A stretch of DNA of 64,000 nucleotides from Lentzea indica (GTDB taxonomy: Bacteria; Actinomycetota; Actinomycetes; Mycobacteriales; Pseudonocardiaceae): contig NZ_VSRL01000015.1 of the NCBI RefSeq assembly GCF_012184385.1, positions 1-64,000 of the forward strand, given 5' to 3'. This document shows, piece after piece, positions 51,262 to 59,214 of the stretch. The translations under genes were made by a program, and so were the position numbers. Position 1 is the stretch's first letter; each line of letters opens with the position of its first letter. The notes beneath the pieces are model-generated. The model made no database searches. It was not told the origin of the DNA and saw nothing but the letters and a program-made list of their open reading frames with translations.

Positions 51262-52332
51262 ATGCCCAGCCTGCCCTCGATCCGCGGACGCGGCGCTCAG
51301 CAGCGCCCCGCTCCGCACATCACCGTGCCGTTGTCGCACTACGTGGTCGACTGCGCGGTCTACGTCGATGGCAAGCGCTTGCCGGGCCGCTGGACGCACA
51401 CCGACGCCGTCAAGGAAGTGCGCAAGCGCAAGGACGGCTTCGTCTGGATCGGACTGCACGAGCCCGACGCCGAGCAGATCCAGGGCATCGCGGAGACGTT
51501 CGGCCTGCACGAGCTCGCGGTGGAGGACGCGGTGCACGCGCACCAGCGTCCGAAGCTCGAGCGGTACGACAACACGCTCTTCATGGTCTTCAAGACCGTC
51601 CGCTACGTGACCAACGAGTCCCCCGACACCGCCAACGAGATCGTCGAGTCCGGCGAGATCATGGTGTTCCTCGGCAAGGACTTCGTCATCACCGTGCGGC
51701 ACGGCAACCACTCCGGGCTCTCCAAGCTGCGCCACGTGCTGGAGGAGGACCCGGAGCGGCTGGAGATCGGTCCTTCCGCGGTGATGCACGCGATCGCCGA
51801 CCAGGTGGTGGACAACTACCTCGAGGTCACCGACCACATCGAGGACGACATCGACCGCATGGAGGAGCGGGTCTTCGCGCCGCGCAGCGAGGTGAGCGCG
51901 GAGCAGATCTACATGTTCAAGCGCGAGGTCGTGGAGCTGCGCCGCGCGGTGATGCCGCTCGCGAACCCGTTGCGCCGCTTGGCGGAGGGCTACACGCCGC
52001 TCATCCCCGAAGAGGTCAGGGCGTTCTTCCGCGACGTCGACGACCACCTCACCGAGGTGTCCGAGCGCGTGACCGCGTTCGACGAGTTGCTGACCACGCT
52101 GGTCGACGCGACGCTCGCGAAGATCACGCTGCAGCAGAACACCGACATGCGCAAGATCACCTCGTGGGTCGCGATCATCTCCGTGCCCACCATGGTCGTC
52201 GGCGTGTACGGCATGAACTTCGACTACATGCCCGAGCTCAAGTGGAAGTTCGGCTATCCCCTGGTGATGAGCCTGGTCCTCATCGCCTGCCTCACGCTCT
52301 ACCGAATATTGCGCCGAAATCGCTGGCTCTAG
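51262..52332 (+). CDS. corA: CorA-family magnesium/cobalt transporter
   Basis: 356 residues; GGAGG eight bases before ATG 51262. A large cytoplasmic N-terminal domain, a long stalk helix (residues 200-290), and two C-terminal helices separated by the signature YGMNF (GMN selectivity motif), ending LYRILRRNRWL. Forms a homopentameric Mg2+ channel. M. tuberculosis corA (Rv1239c) is next to sugC; here several genes have been inserted between. Confidence 0.96.
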   Translation: MPSLPSIRGRGAQQRPAPHITVPLSHYVVDCAVYVDGKRLPGRWTHTDAVKEVRKRKDGFVWIGLHEPDAEQIQGIAETFGLHELAVEDAVHAHQRPKLERYDNTLFMVFKTVRYVTNESPDTANEIVESGEIMVFLGKDFVITVRHGNHSGLSKLRHVLEEDPERLEIGPSAVMHAIADQVVDNYLEVTDHIEDDIDRMEERVFAPRSEVSAEQIYMFKREVVELRRAVMPLANPLRRLAEGYTPLIPEEVRAFFRDVDDHLTEVSERVTAFDELLTTLVDATLAKITLQQNTDMRKITSWVAIISVPTMVVGVYGMNFDYMPELKWKFGYPLVMSLVLIACLTLYRILRRNRWL

Positions 52333-52374
52333 TCCCGGTTTCGCTCGCTTTGCTCGTTGTAGAGAGGCCCTGTC

Positions 52375-52470
52375 ATGACCAGAATCCTCACCAACATCCG
52401 CTTCTGGATCCTCGCGTTCCTGCTTTGCTGGATCACCACCGTGTTCGTGCTGATCTCGGGGACGCCCTGA
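52375..52470 (+). CDS. 31-residue single-helix membrane peptide
   Basis: MTRILTNIRFWILAFLLCWI and a short tail ending SGTP. GAGAGG lies 8 bases before ATG. The next gene starts two bases after the stop and begins with a closely similar segment (LTNLRFWLL), so this is either a tandem partial duplicate or a small partner protein. Too short for standard gene calling. Confidence 0.5.
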   Translation: MTRILTNIRFWILAFLLCWITTVFVLISGTP

Positions 52471-52471
52471 C

Positions 52472-52849
52472 GTGCACGAGCGGCTGACGAACCTCAGGTT
52501 CTGGCTGCTGGTCTTCCCGATCGGCTGGCTCGTGATGGTGATCATCTCCATCGCGAGCTGGCCGGAACCCGGCGCCTCGTCCCCGGAGCAGCTCACCGCC
52601 GACGTGACGAACGCGTTGCGCGCACACGACTTCCACAAGCTTGAGCCGTTGCTCGCCGTCGGCGGCGAGGACGTGGCGAAGGCGACCGTCGAGCACTTCG
52701 CCACGGCACAGGTGGACCGCGGCGTCTACCGTGACGGCGCGGTCGTCGTGGAGTACACCCGCGACGGCACGAGTGGCGACTTCCGGTTGCCCGTCGAGGA
52801 ACACGACGGCCGGTACGTCGTGAACGCGGTGATCATTCCCAAGGGGTGA
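52472..52849 (+). CDS. Single-pass membrane protein of unknown function
   Basis: 125 residues from GTG 52472. N-terminal helix (LRFWLLVFPIGWLVMVIISIA), then an extracytoplasmic alpha/beta domain of about 85 residues (EQLTADVTNALRAHDFHKLE ... VVVEYTRDGTSGDFRLPVEE ... YVVNAVIIPKG), resembling a small NTF2-like or DUF4878-type fold. No catalytic residues evident. Its end overlaps the convergent DUF2332 gene by 17 bases. Confidence 0.75.
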   Translation: MHERLTNLRFWLLVFPIGWLVMVIISIASWPEPGASSPEQLTADVTNALRAHDFHKLEPLLAVGGEDVAKATVEHFATAQVDRGVYRDGAVVVEYTRDGTSGDFRLPVEEHDGRYVVNAVIIPKG

Positions 52850-53946
52850 CGTTCCAGGTGAACGGTGTGCCGTGCCCTTCGCCGTACCCGAGGTTCAGTG
52901 AGATCCCGGCCGGCCAGAGCTTGAGCAACAGCTCGAACCGGTAGCCGGCGTCCCATCGACGCGGCTCGAACACCAGCAGTGCCAACGGTGTCGTGGGCGT
53001 CGCCTTCGCGGCCGCGTCAGCCAGCACCGCCCGGCCCATCGCCCTGTCGGCAGGCGAAACGTACTGCCACACCACGGAATGCCACACGACGGTGAGCACG
53101 TCGCGTTCGGCGCGGGTGAGCTGTTTCGCGAGCCATTCGGGGCCCGCGGACTGTTCGACCTTCACCGGGTCCGTCGCCGCCAGGTCGAGCGCGTCCCTGA
53201 GCCGGTTCCACCTCTCCAGCTGGTCCGCCCAGACGAACGAGCTCAGGTGCAGGCGTCCGTCCTCTGTGGACACGTCGACCGGTCGGAGGTCGCACCCCGC
53301 CCTTCCGACCACGCGCAGCCGGTGACCGAGGTCGGTCGGCGGCCTGCCGGTCCACTCGGGGTCGAGGACGAGGAGGCTGTCCGGGTCGCCGAGCACCGTG
53401 TCGTCGAGCCGGTAGCCGACGTGGTGCGGGCGCAGGTTGAGCCCACCGCTCGCGCCGACCTCCAGCAGCCGCACGCAGAAGGCACGTGCCTGCCGCCGCC
53501 TTCGCCGCCTCCTGCGCGGCGACCATCAGGCCGCCGTAGAGGGGCGCGCTGCGGCCGGGTTCGTTGGTCTGCACGACCGTCGTGCCGATGCGATGTCGCA
53601 GGAGATCCGCGTGCTCCTCGAGGGCGGGCAGCGCGTCCTCCCACAACGTCGGCAGGTGCGGCTGGCCACCGACGGACGGGTAGTGCTTCGCAAGGCCAGG
53701 CGCGCGCCCTTCGAGCACGAGCCGGTGCACGGCGCCCGCGAACCGCAGACCTGGCACGGTGGCCTCCCGGTCGCGTTCGGCGCCCGCCATGATCTTCGCG
53801 GTGACGCCGCCCTGACTGAGGTCGGCGGCAGCGTCGTTGAGGAGTCGCTGGGTCAGCGGACTGCGCTCGCGGCACCCGTGGGCGGCCGCGGCGAACAGCT
53901 CGGCAAGCACGGCGTTGACGCTAGTGGCAGCGCTGTCCCGCGTCAT
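52833..53946 (-). pseudogene. DUF2332 family protein, second copy, interrupted by a one-base insertion
   Basis: From ATG 53946 the frame gives LAKHYPSVGGQPH and TNEPGRSAPLYGGLMVAAQEAAK, then loses sense near 53490. The continuation RLLEVGASGGLNLRPHHVGYRLDD ... FVWADQLERWNRLRDAL ... is in another frame to 52833. Removing one base near 53490 restores 370 residues. The GASGGLNL segment resembles a SAM-binding loop. Same family as 49469-50464. Confidence 0.8.
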
Positions 53947-53974
53947 CTGGGACGAGCCTCATTACGCTGCTGGA

Positions 53975-54643
53975 ATGGTTCGGGTGCTCGCGGTGGCGGA
54001 TGAGATCGTCGAACAGCTGTGGACCGATCAGGTGCACCAGCTCGAGGTGGACCTGATCGTCGCGGCCGGCGACCTCCCGTTCGACTACCTGGAGTTTCTG
54101 GCCAACGCGCTGGACAAGCCCCTGGTCTTCGTCCCCGGCAACCACGACGTCGATCTCTCCGGCTACTCCAACGTGCGCGGCCTGTGGACAAAGGCGGGCG
54201 TGCCGGTGCGCTGGCCAGGTCCAACCGGTGCGGTGAACGCGGACGAACGCGTGATCGACGTCGCCGGCCTGCGCATCGCCGGTCTCGGTGGTTCGATCCG
54301 CTACAACAGGTGCCCGAACCAGTGGACGGAACGGCAGCAGGCCCGCCGCGCCCGCCGGGTGTCCCGGCTGGCCGGGTGGCGCAGGCTGCGGGACGGACGT
54401 GGCGTGGACGTGCTGCTGACCCACTCGCCGCCGTTGGACTGCGGCGACGAACCGGATGCACCGCACCGTGGGTTCGAGTGTTTCCGTGGCTTGGTCTCGC
54501 GGTTGCAGCCTCCGTTCATGCTGCACGGCCACATCCACCCGCACGGCGTGCCACGGCCAGATCGTCATCTCGGCGACACTCGCGTGGTCAACGTCGTCGG
54601 ATACAAAGTGCTGGACGTTTCGGGAGCTCACGATGAGACGTGA
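53975..54643 (+). CDS. Metallophosphoesterase with altered first motif
   Basis: 222 residues. Conserved calcineurin-like motifs: AAGDLPFDY (GD), PGNHDVD, LTHSPP, and HGHIHPHG. The usual first motif DxH reads ADEI, so one metal-ligand His is missing. Divergent from DUF2332 by 28 bases and overlapping the following ParB-like gene by 11. Substrate unknown. Confidence 0.88.
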   Translation: MVRVLAVADEIVEQLWTDQVHQLEVDLIVAAGDLPFDYLEFLANALDKPLVFVPGNHDVDLSGYSNVRGLWTKAGVPVRWPGPTGAVNADERVIDVAGLRIAGLGGSIRYNRCPNQWTERQQARRARRVSRLAGWRRLRDGRGVDVLLTHSPPLDCGDEPDAPHRGFECFRGLVSRLQPPFMLHGHIHPHGVPRPDRHLGDTRVVNVVGYKVLDVSGAHDET

Positions 54644-55499
54644 CACCGGTTTTCCCGTGGCCGACGCCGAGAACGACTTCCTCCGCGCCCGCCGCCGCCA
54701 GGTGATGTCGCGCCTGGCCGCCTGGCTGCGCCGCGAGCCGGACGACGTGAACATCATGCTGCCGTTCCACGAGGTCGTGGAGGCGCTCGGCATGGTGTCC
54801 GAGAAACGCCTGGGCCTGCAGCCCATCCGCCTCGACTCGATCGTCGGCAGCGTCGACCGCACCCGCGACTTCGACCGCCGCTTCCGCCCCACCTCCGGTC
54901 GTGTCCGCGAGCGGTGGCAGCGGCTTGCGCTGGCCGCGCGGCGAGGCGAGAGCGTCCCGCCGATCGAGGTCTACCGGATCGGCGAGCTGCACTTCATCAT
55001 CGACGGCCACCACCGGGTGTCGGTGGCGCACGCGCTGGGCCTGTCGGTGATCGACGCCTACGTGACCCAGGTGATCACGCGCGTGAACGCCGCCGGAATC
55101 CGGTATCGCGGCGACCTGATCGTGAAGGACTACCGGCGGCTGTTCCTGGAACGCGTCCCGCTGACCGGCGAGGCTCGCGCCGCCGTCGTCCTGTCGGACC
55201 CGTGGGACTACGCCGAGCTCGGCGAGCACATCGAGGCGTGGGGCTTCCGGTTGATGCAGGACACCGGCCAGCTCCTCGATCGAGGCGAGGTCGCGCGGCG
55301 CTGGTACGCCGACGAGTACAAGCCGGTCGTGGCGATGCTGCGGCAGGCCGAGATGATCGGCGACCGGACCGAGACCGAGGCCTACATGTGGGTCGCGGCT
55401 GAGCGGTACCGGCTCATCCGCACGCACCGGTGGGACGCCGACGTGATCAACGCCGTGCGCGAGGAAACCCAGTCGCACGGACGAGGACACCGCGGTTAG
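54633..55499 (+). CDS. ParB/sulfiredoxin-fold protein
   Basis: 288 residues. The central ParB-like fold has IEVYRIGELHFIIDGHHRVSVAHALG (family motif xxDGHHRxxAA). The helical N-terminal part contains LPFHEVVEALG; the C-terminal helices are rich in Trp/Tyr. It lacks the HTH of true chromosome-partitioning ParB, so a nuclease, kinase or regulatory role is possible. Overlaps the phosphoesterase gene, suggesting joint function. Confidence 0.8.
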   Translation: MRRDTGFPVADAENDFLRARRRQVMSRLAAWLRREPDDVNIMLPFHEVVEALGMVSEKRLGLQPIRLDSIVGSVDRTRDFDRRFRPTSGRVRERWQRLALAARRGESVPPIEVYRIGELHFIIDGHHRVSVAHALGLSVIDAYVTQVITRVNAAGIRYRGDLIVKDYRRLFLERVPLTGEARAAVVLSDPWDYAELGEHIEAWGFRLMQDTGQLLDRGEVARRWYADEYKPVVAMLRQAEMIGDRTETEAYMWVAAERYRLIRTHRWDADVINAVREETQSHGRGHRG

Positions 55500-55579
55500 T
55501 TCAGCCTCCCGTCGCCGGCCGCTGCTCAGGTACTCGCGGTGGCGAGGCTGGCCGAACGGCAGCGCTGCTGACCTTCGCA

Positions 55580-55833
55580 AGACGTTCGGAGAGCCGGGCT
55601 TCGACAGGCTGGAGATCGGTTACGGCGTGGTGCCGTCACGCCAGGGACGCGGCTACGCCTCGGAGGCCACCGCTGCGCTGACCTCGTTCGCGCTGTCGTT
55701 GGACGGCGTGCACACCGTCCACGCCAACGTCGAGCGTGCCAACCCGGCCTCCGCCCGCGTGCTGGAGAAGGCGGGCTTCACCCGGTACGACAGCACCGAC
55801 GAGCTGTTCAGCTACCAGCGCACCGTCAGCTGA
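55580..55833 (+). pseudogene. GNAT acetyltransferase fragment, N-terminus missing
   Basis: The sequence from about 55595 encodes FGEPGFDRLEIGYGVVPSRQGRGYASEA (acetyl-CoA-binding motif A), then HTVHANVERANPASARVLEKAGFTRYD, typical of RimJ-type GNATs. Roughly the first 80 residues are absent, and no start precedes the motif in frame except GTG 55627 inside it. Probably a 5'-truncated remnant. Overlaps the convergent 91-residue gene by eight bases. Confidence 0.7.
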
Positions 55834-56101
55834 CCGGACCGAACTCGCGGTCGAGCACCTCGGGCCAGTCGCCGTAAGCCATGCCGCCGTTCATGAGCAC
55901 GTCGCGCCAGTCCAACGCGCTCAGCTCGACGGCCTTCCACAACCTCTCCGCGCTCCCCTCCGCCATCAACACAAGCGCGGCGTGGACGCGCTCAACGTCC
56001 TGGTTGCCGGTCTCGGCCAGGGCCAACGCGCCCAAAGCCTCCTCCGCCTCCGCACCGAAGTCGCGGCTGACCCGAGCGGCGACCCGTTCCGAGACGCTCA
56101 T
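55826..56101 (-). CDS. Conserved-looking small protein of unknown function
   Basis: 91 residues, helical, acidic: MSVSERVAARVSRDFG ... HAALVLMAEGSAERLWKAVE ... MNGGMAYGDWPEVLDREFG. Its start lies inside the 3' part of the upstream membrane-protein frame. Acidic, without Cys or membrane segments. I do not recognise a domain. Confidence 0.7.
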   Translation of the reverse strand: MSVSERVAARVSRDFGAEAEEALGALALAETGNQDVERVHAALVLMAEGSAERLWKAVELSALDWRDVLMNGGMAYGDWPEVLDREFGPVS

Positions 56102-57089
56102 CGAGGCGCCACCCGCGGGCCGTCCGCGTCGGCAGCGGCCGCGCCTGGTCCAGCACCTCGTCCGTGTACTTGTCCAGCAACCGAGTTCCGATCTGTTGTG
56201 CGTACCCGAAGATCACCGCCCACAGCAGCAGCGCTGCCGCAGAAGGAATCCCGATCAGCCCGCTCGTGACGCCCGCTCCGAGGGCCAGAATCCCGACCAC
56301 CGCCAGTGCCGCACCGAGCATGATCTTGATCAGCGCCTGGTAGCCGATCATCACGTACGGCGAGAGCGATGGCCGGCGGCGTAAGAGCAGGACCACGGCG
56401 GCCAGCACCGCGCCGAACGAGCCGAGCACCTGCACCAGCCACACGTCCACACCGGACGCCTTGGCGGTGCCGCCTGGGCACACCGTCGGCAGCGCGTTCT
56501 CCTTCGGGTCGACGCACAGCGGGATGATGCCCGGCTTCACGATGCCGACGACGCCGAGCACGGTGTTGATCACGAACAGCACCAGCGAGGCCGCGATCAG
56601 CTTGTTGCGCAACGCGCGTGATCCGGCGTGCGCGAAGTCCGAGTTGTCGTAGGCGGCCCGCAGCGCGTCGACCACGATCGCGCGCTCCACCGCGGGCGCG
56701 AACTCCCCCGGCCGCAACGCCTCCAGGGCTCGGCGGCGTGGATCGTCGTCGTCGAGGTACTGCGCCACACGCGCCCGCAGGCCCGGCAACCTGCCCAGGA
56801 AACCGCGCTCCGCCGAGATCGTCGCCACCTCGGCCTCGTGCAGGGCGCGCCACGCCCGTTCGATGTACCAGCCCGACCACCACGACGGCACCATCCGCCA
56901 CCACGGCTCGCGGTCGCTGAGCATCGCCTCCACCACCGCCGCCTGCTCCTCGGCGGTGCGACGCCACACGTCGCCCTCGGGATCGACGGGATCCGACGGT
57001 CCGAGCGCGGCCAGATCCGCGCGGACCCGGTCCAACCGGGACTGCACGACGAGTCGCCAGTCGGTGACTCTGGGTTTGCGCTCGGCCAT
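55992..57089 (-). CDS. Membrane protein of unknown function
   Basis: About 365 residues from ATG 57089 (MAERKPRVTDWRL). Cytoplasmic helical first half, then four helices (ASLVLFVINTVLGVVGIV; VQVLGSFGAVLAAVVLLL; KIMLGAALAVVGILALG; AAALLLWAVIFGYA) and a short tail. The last 37 residues are Gly/Arg-rich and overlap the next gene by 110 bases. A TGA overlapping that gene's ATG (56098-56101) would be the natural end in a shifted frame, so a one-base error in the tail is suspected. Confidence 0.75.
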   Translation of the reverse strand: MAERKPRVTDWRLVVQSRLDRVRADLAALGPSDPVDPEGDVWRRTAEEQAAVVEAMLSDREPWWRMVPSWWSGWYIERAWRALHEAEVATISAERGFLGRLPGLRARVAQYLDDDDPRRRALEALRPGEFAPAVERAIVVDALRAAYDNSDFAHAGSRALRNKLIAASLVLFVINTVLGVVGIVKPGIIPLCVDPKENALPTVCPGGTAKASGVDVWLVQVLGSFGAVLAAVVLLLRRRPSLSPYVMIGYQALIKIMLGAALAVVGILALGAGVTSGLIGIPSAAALLLWAVIFGYAQQIGTRLLDKYTDEVLDQARPLPTRTARGWRLDERLGTGRRSGQPRLRCGGGGGFGRVGPGRDRQPGR

Positions 57090-57208
57090 GTCCCGATGGT
57101 GACATCCAGCACCGACAATTTCGGCAGCCATCCGTGTGACGTGCGAAAACGTCACCTGATCACCTATATACACTTGCGCTTATATACGCCACGAGTTATG
57201 TTCGGATC

Positions 57209-57511
57209 GTGGACGTCTTCGAGGCCGTGGCCGAACCGAACCGCCGGCACCTGCTGGGTCTGCTGGCCGAACGCGACCGCACCGCGGGCGAACTCGTGGA
57301 CAGCCTGCCGACGCTGACCCAGCCCGCCGTGTCCCGGCATCTCCGCGTCCTGCGAGAAGTCGGCCTGGTCGAGGTCCACCCGGACGGCCAGCGCCGCATC
57401 TACGCACTGAAACCCGATGGCCTGCAACAGATCGACACCTGGATCACGCCGTACCGCCGCTATTGGCGCAACCACCTCGACGCACTGGAACAGCACCTGG
57501 AGGACCGATGA
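57209..57511 (+). CDS. ArsR-type HTH regulator
   Basis: 100 residues from GTG 57209: winged-helix core FEAVAEPNRRHLLGLLAE ... LPTLTQPAVSRHLRVLREVGLV ... GQRRIYAL. No metal-binding Cys, so it belongs to the ArsR subgroup coupled to AHSA1 proteins. ATGA overlap with the next gene. The gap upstream contains ACTTGCGCTTATATACGCC, an AT-rich promoter-like stretch. Confidence 0.93.
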   Translation: MDVFEAVAEPNRRHLLGLLAERDRTAGELVDSLPTLTQPAVSRHLRVLREVGLVEVHPDGQRRIYALKPDGLQQIDTWITPYRRYWRNHLDALEQHLEDR

Positions 57512-58008
57512 ACGACCTCGGCACCGTGACGATGAACGGCGACCACGCGATCCTCACGTTCGAGCGCAGGCTGCCGTTCCCGATCGACCGCGTCTGGGCC
57601 GCGATCACCGATCCCGCCGAACGCAAGGCATGGCTCGGCACAACGCGAATCGAGGACGGAGAGATCGTCATCGAGCCGGAGGACCCGCCCGCTCCACCGG
57701 AGGCCAAGCGCGTCACGGGCCGCATCCTGACCTGGCAGCCGCCGCACCAGGGCCGCGCGGTCTTCGAACACGAGTGGCAGCAACGAATCGTGGAGGACAG
57801 CGTCGTCCGCTACGAACTCGAATCCGATGGCGACGAGACCCTGCTGACCTTCACCCACCGCGGACTGTCCGAACGCAACGCATTGGGCTTCGTCCCGGGA
57901 ACGCACGCCTTCCTCGACCGGATGCGGGCGCACCTGAGCGACGAGGAACTGCCGAACTGGAGCGAGCGCTACGCCGAGGTCGCGGCGGCGTACCCGGCGT
58001 GGAAATGA
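57508..58008 (+). CDS. SRPBCC/AHSA1-domain protein
   Basis: 166 residues. The AHSA1 (Aha1-like) START-fold motif is FERRLPFPIDRVWAAITDPAERKAWLG, later LLTFTHRGL. The domain binds hydrophobic ligands. ArsR-AHSA1 pairs with ATGA coupling are widespread in actinomycetes and often affect stress or metabolite responses. Function unproven. Confidence 0.92.
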   Translation: MNDLGTVTMNGDHAILTFERRLPFPIDRVWAAITDPAERKAWLGTTRIEDGEIVIEPEDPPAPPEAKRVTGRILTWQPPHQGRAVFEHEWQQRIVEDSVVRYELESDGDETLLTFTHRGLSERNALGFVPGTHAFLDRMRAHLSDEELPNWSERYAEVAAAYPAWK

Positions 58009-58012
58009 GAAA

Positions 58013-58045
58013 GGGAGACGCCGCCTTGGCGAAGCGACGTCTCCC
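58013..58045. terminator. Hairpin between convergent AHSA1 and SDR genes
   Basis: GGGAGACG (58013-58020) pairs with CGTCTCCC (58038-58045), with an inner CGCC-TT-GGCG hairpin (58022-58031). Lies five bases after the AHSA1 stop and 12 before the SDR stop. Could serve both directions. Confidence 0.6.
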
Positions 58046-58056
58046 CACCAGCGGGC

Positions 58057-58943
58057 TCAGGCGGTCTGCGAAGGCTCCACCAGTGCACGGAGCCGGGGAG
58101 GCATCCTCTTCTCCAACCCGTACGGTTCGAGATGAGCCTGCAACACGCCAGTGAACGCCCGCTCCACCGAAGCGGTGTCCCAGTTGTCGCTCTCCAGGAT
58201 CGGCTGCTTGAAGTACGGCTGGCCGACGATGTGGAGCTGCCGGCCGTTGCAGCGGATGACCTGCCCTGTGATGCCCTCGGAGCGCTCGAGAGCAGGAACA
58301 GCACCAGCGGCGCCACCTTGCCCGGCGTCCGGTCGGCCGGAATGGCGCGCAGGGAACGTTCCGACTTCCACACCATCCGCGTGTGCGCGACGGGGCAGAC
58401 GGCGTTCACGCGGATGCCTTCGGACTCCAGGTCGAGGGCCCACGAGTAGCTCAGCGACGCCACCGCGCCCTTGGTCGCCGAATAGGTGGCGAGTTTGCGC
58501 TGGCCGAAGGACGCGCCGGAGGAAATGTTGATGATGGAACCGCCACCGGACGAACGCATCGCCCGCATCGCCGCGATTCCGACGTAAATGACACCGAGGA
58601 CGTTCACCTCGACGACGTGCTTGATCGTCTCGGGGTCGTCTTCCCACGGCGCGGTCTCGTAGTTCAGTCCGGCGTTGTTCACCAAACCGTCGATGCGGCC
58701 GAATTCGTCCACGCACAGGTCGACGATCTTGGCCGCCTCGCTCGGGTCCGCGACCGTGTGGTTGGAGGCGACGGCGCGGCCGCCGTACCCGCGGATGTGC
58801 TCCGCGACCCGCTCCGCCAGGTCACCGTCGTTGTCGTTGACCACGACCGAGGCGCCGGCCAGGGCCGCGTGCATCGCGTAGGCCTCGCCGAGTCCTCGGC
58901 CCGCCCCCGTGATGACGACCGCTTTATCGTCCAGGATCCCCAT
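58057..58943 (-). pseudogene. Short-chain dehydrogenase/reductase, interrupted by a one-base deletion
   Basis: From ATG 58943: MGILDDKAVVITGAGRGLGEAYA (NAD-binding TGxxxGxG), VNNAGL, SSGASFGQRKLATYSATKGAV with catalytic Ser-Tyr-Lys, to LVLFLLS. At about 58287 one base is lost (CTCTCGAGCGC for CTCTCGGAGCGC). The rest (ERSEGITGQVIRCNG ... RLRALVEPSQTA) is in another frame ending at 58057. Restored length is 295 residues. Similar to SDRs acting on acyl-CoA or steroid substrates. Confidence 0.85.
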
Positions 58944-59167
58944 TGCACGCTCTCTTTCATCACTCGGCGGCGGTTCCCCGGAACCCCCCTGTGGTCCTGT
59001 ACCCGCCTTCGACAAGCGTGCGGACCAACCGGAGCCGCGCAGAAGATGTTTCGATGAGACGTCGCTGCAGAGCGCCCAATGGCGTAGCGAGTTCGGCCCG
59101 GCAGATGCAGCCGCACTAATCAGCCCCAAGTACGCCAGGGCTTTCACCCTAACCCGAACGAGTGAAA

Positions 59168-59203
59168 AACGGGCCGCCTTCCCGAGCGGGAAGGCGGCCC
59201 GTT
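59168..59203 (-). terminator. Terminator of the LpqY-Sug operon
   Basis: A perfect 16-bp stem AACGGGCCGCCTTCCC / GGGAAGGCGGCCCGTT with a 4-base loop, 12 bases past the sugC stop (minus strand), with A/T-rich flanks. The rest of the 271-base gap to the SDR gene holds promoter-type sequence; no gene is seen. Confidence 0.92.
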
Positions 59204-59214
59204 CTAACGAGAAT

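Noticed and set aside
57209-58008. The ArsR-AHSA1 pair as a novel two-gene system
   Set aside because: This coupled arrangement is widespread and well known in actinomycetes.
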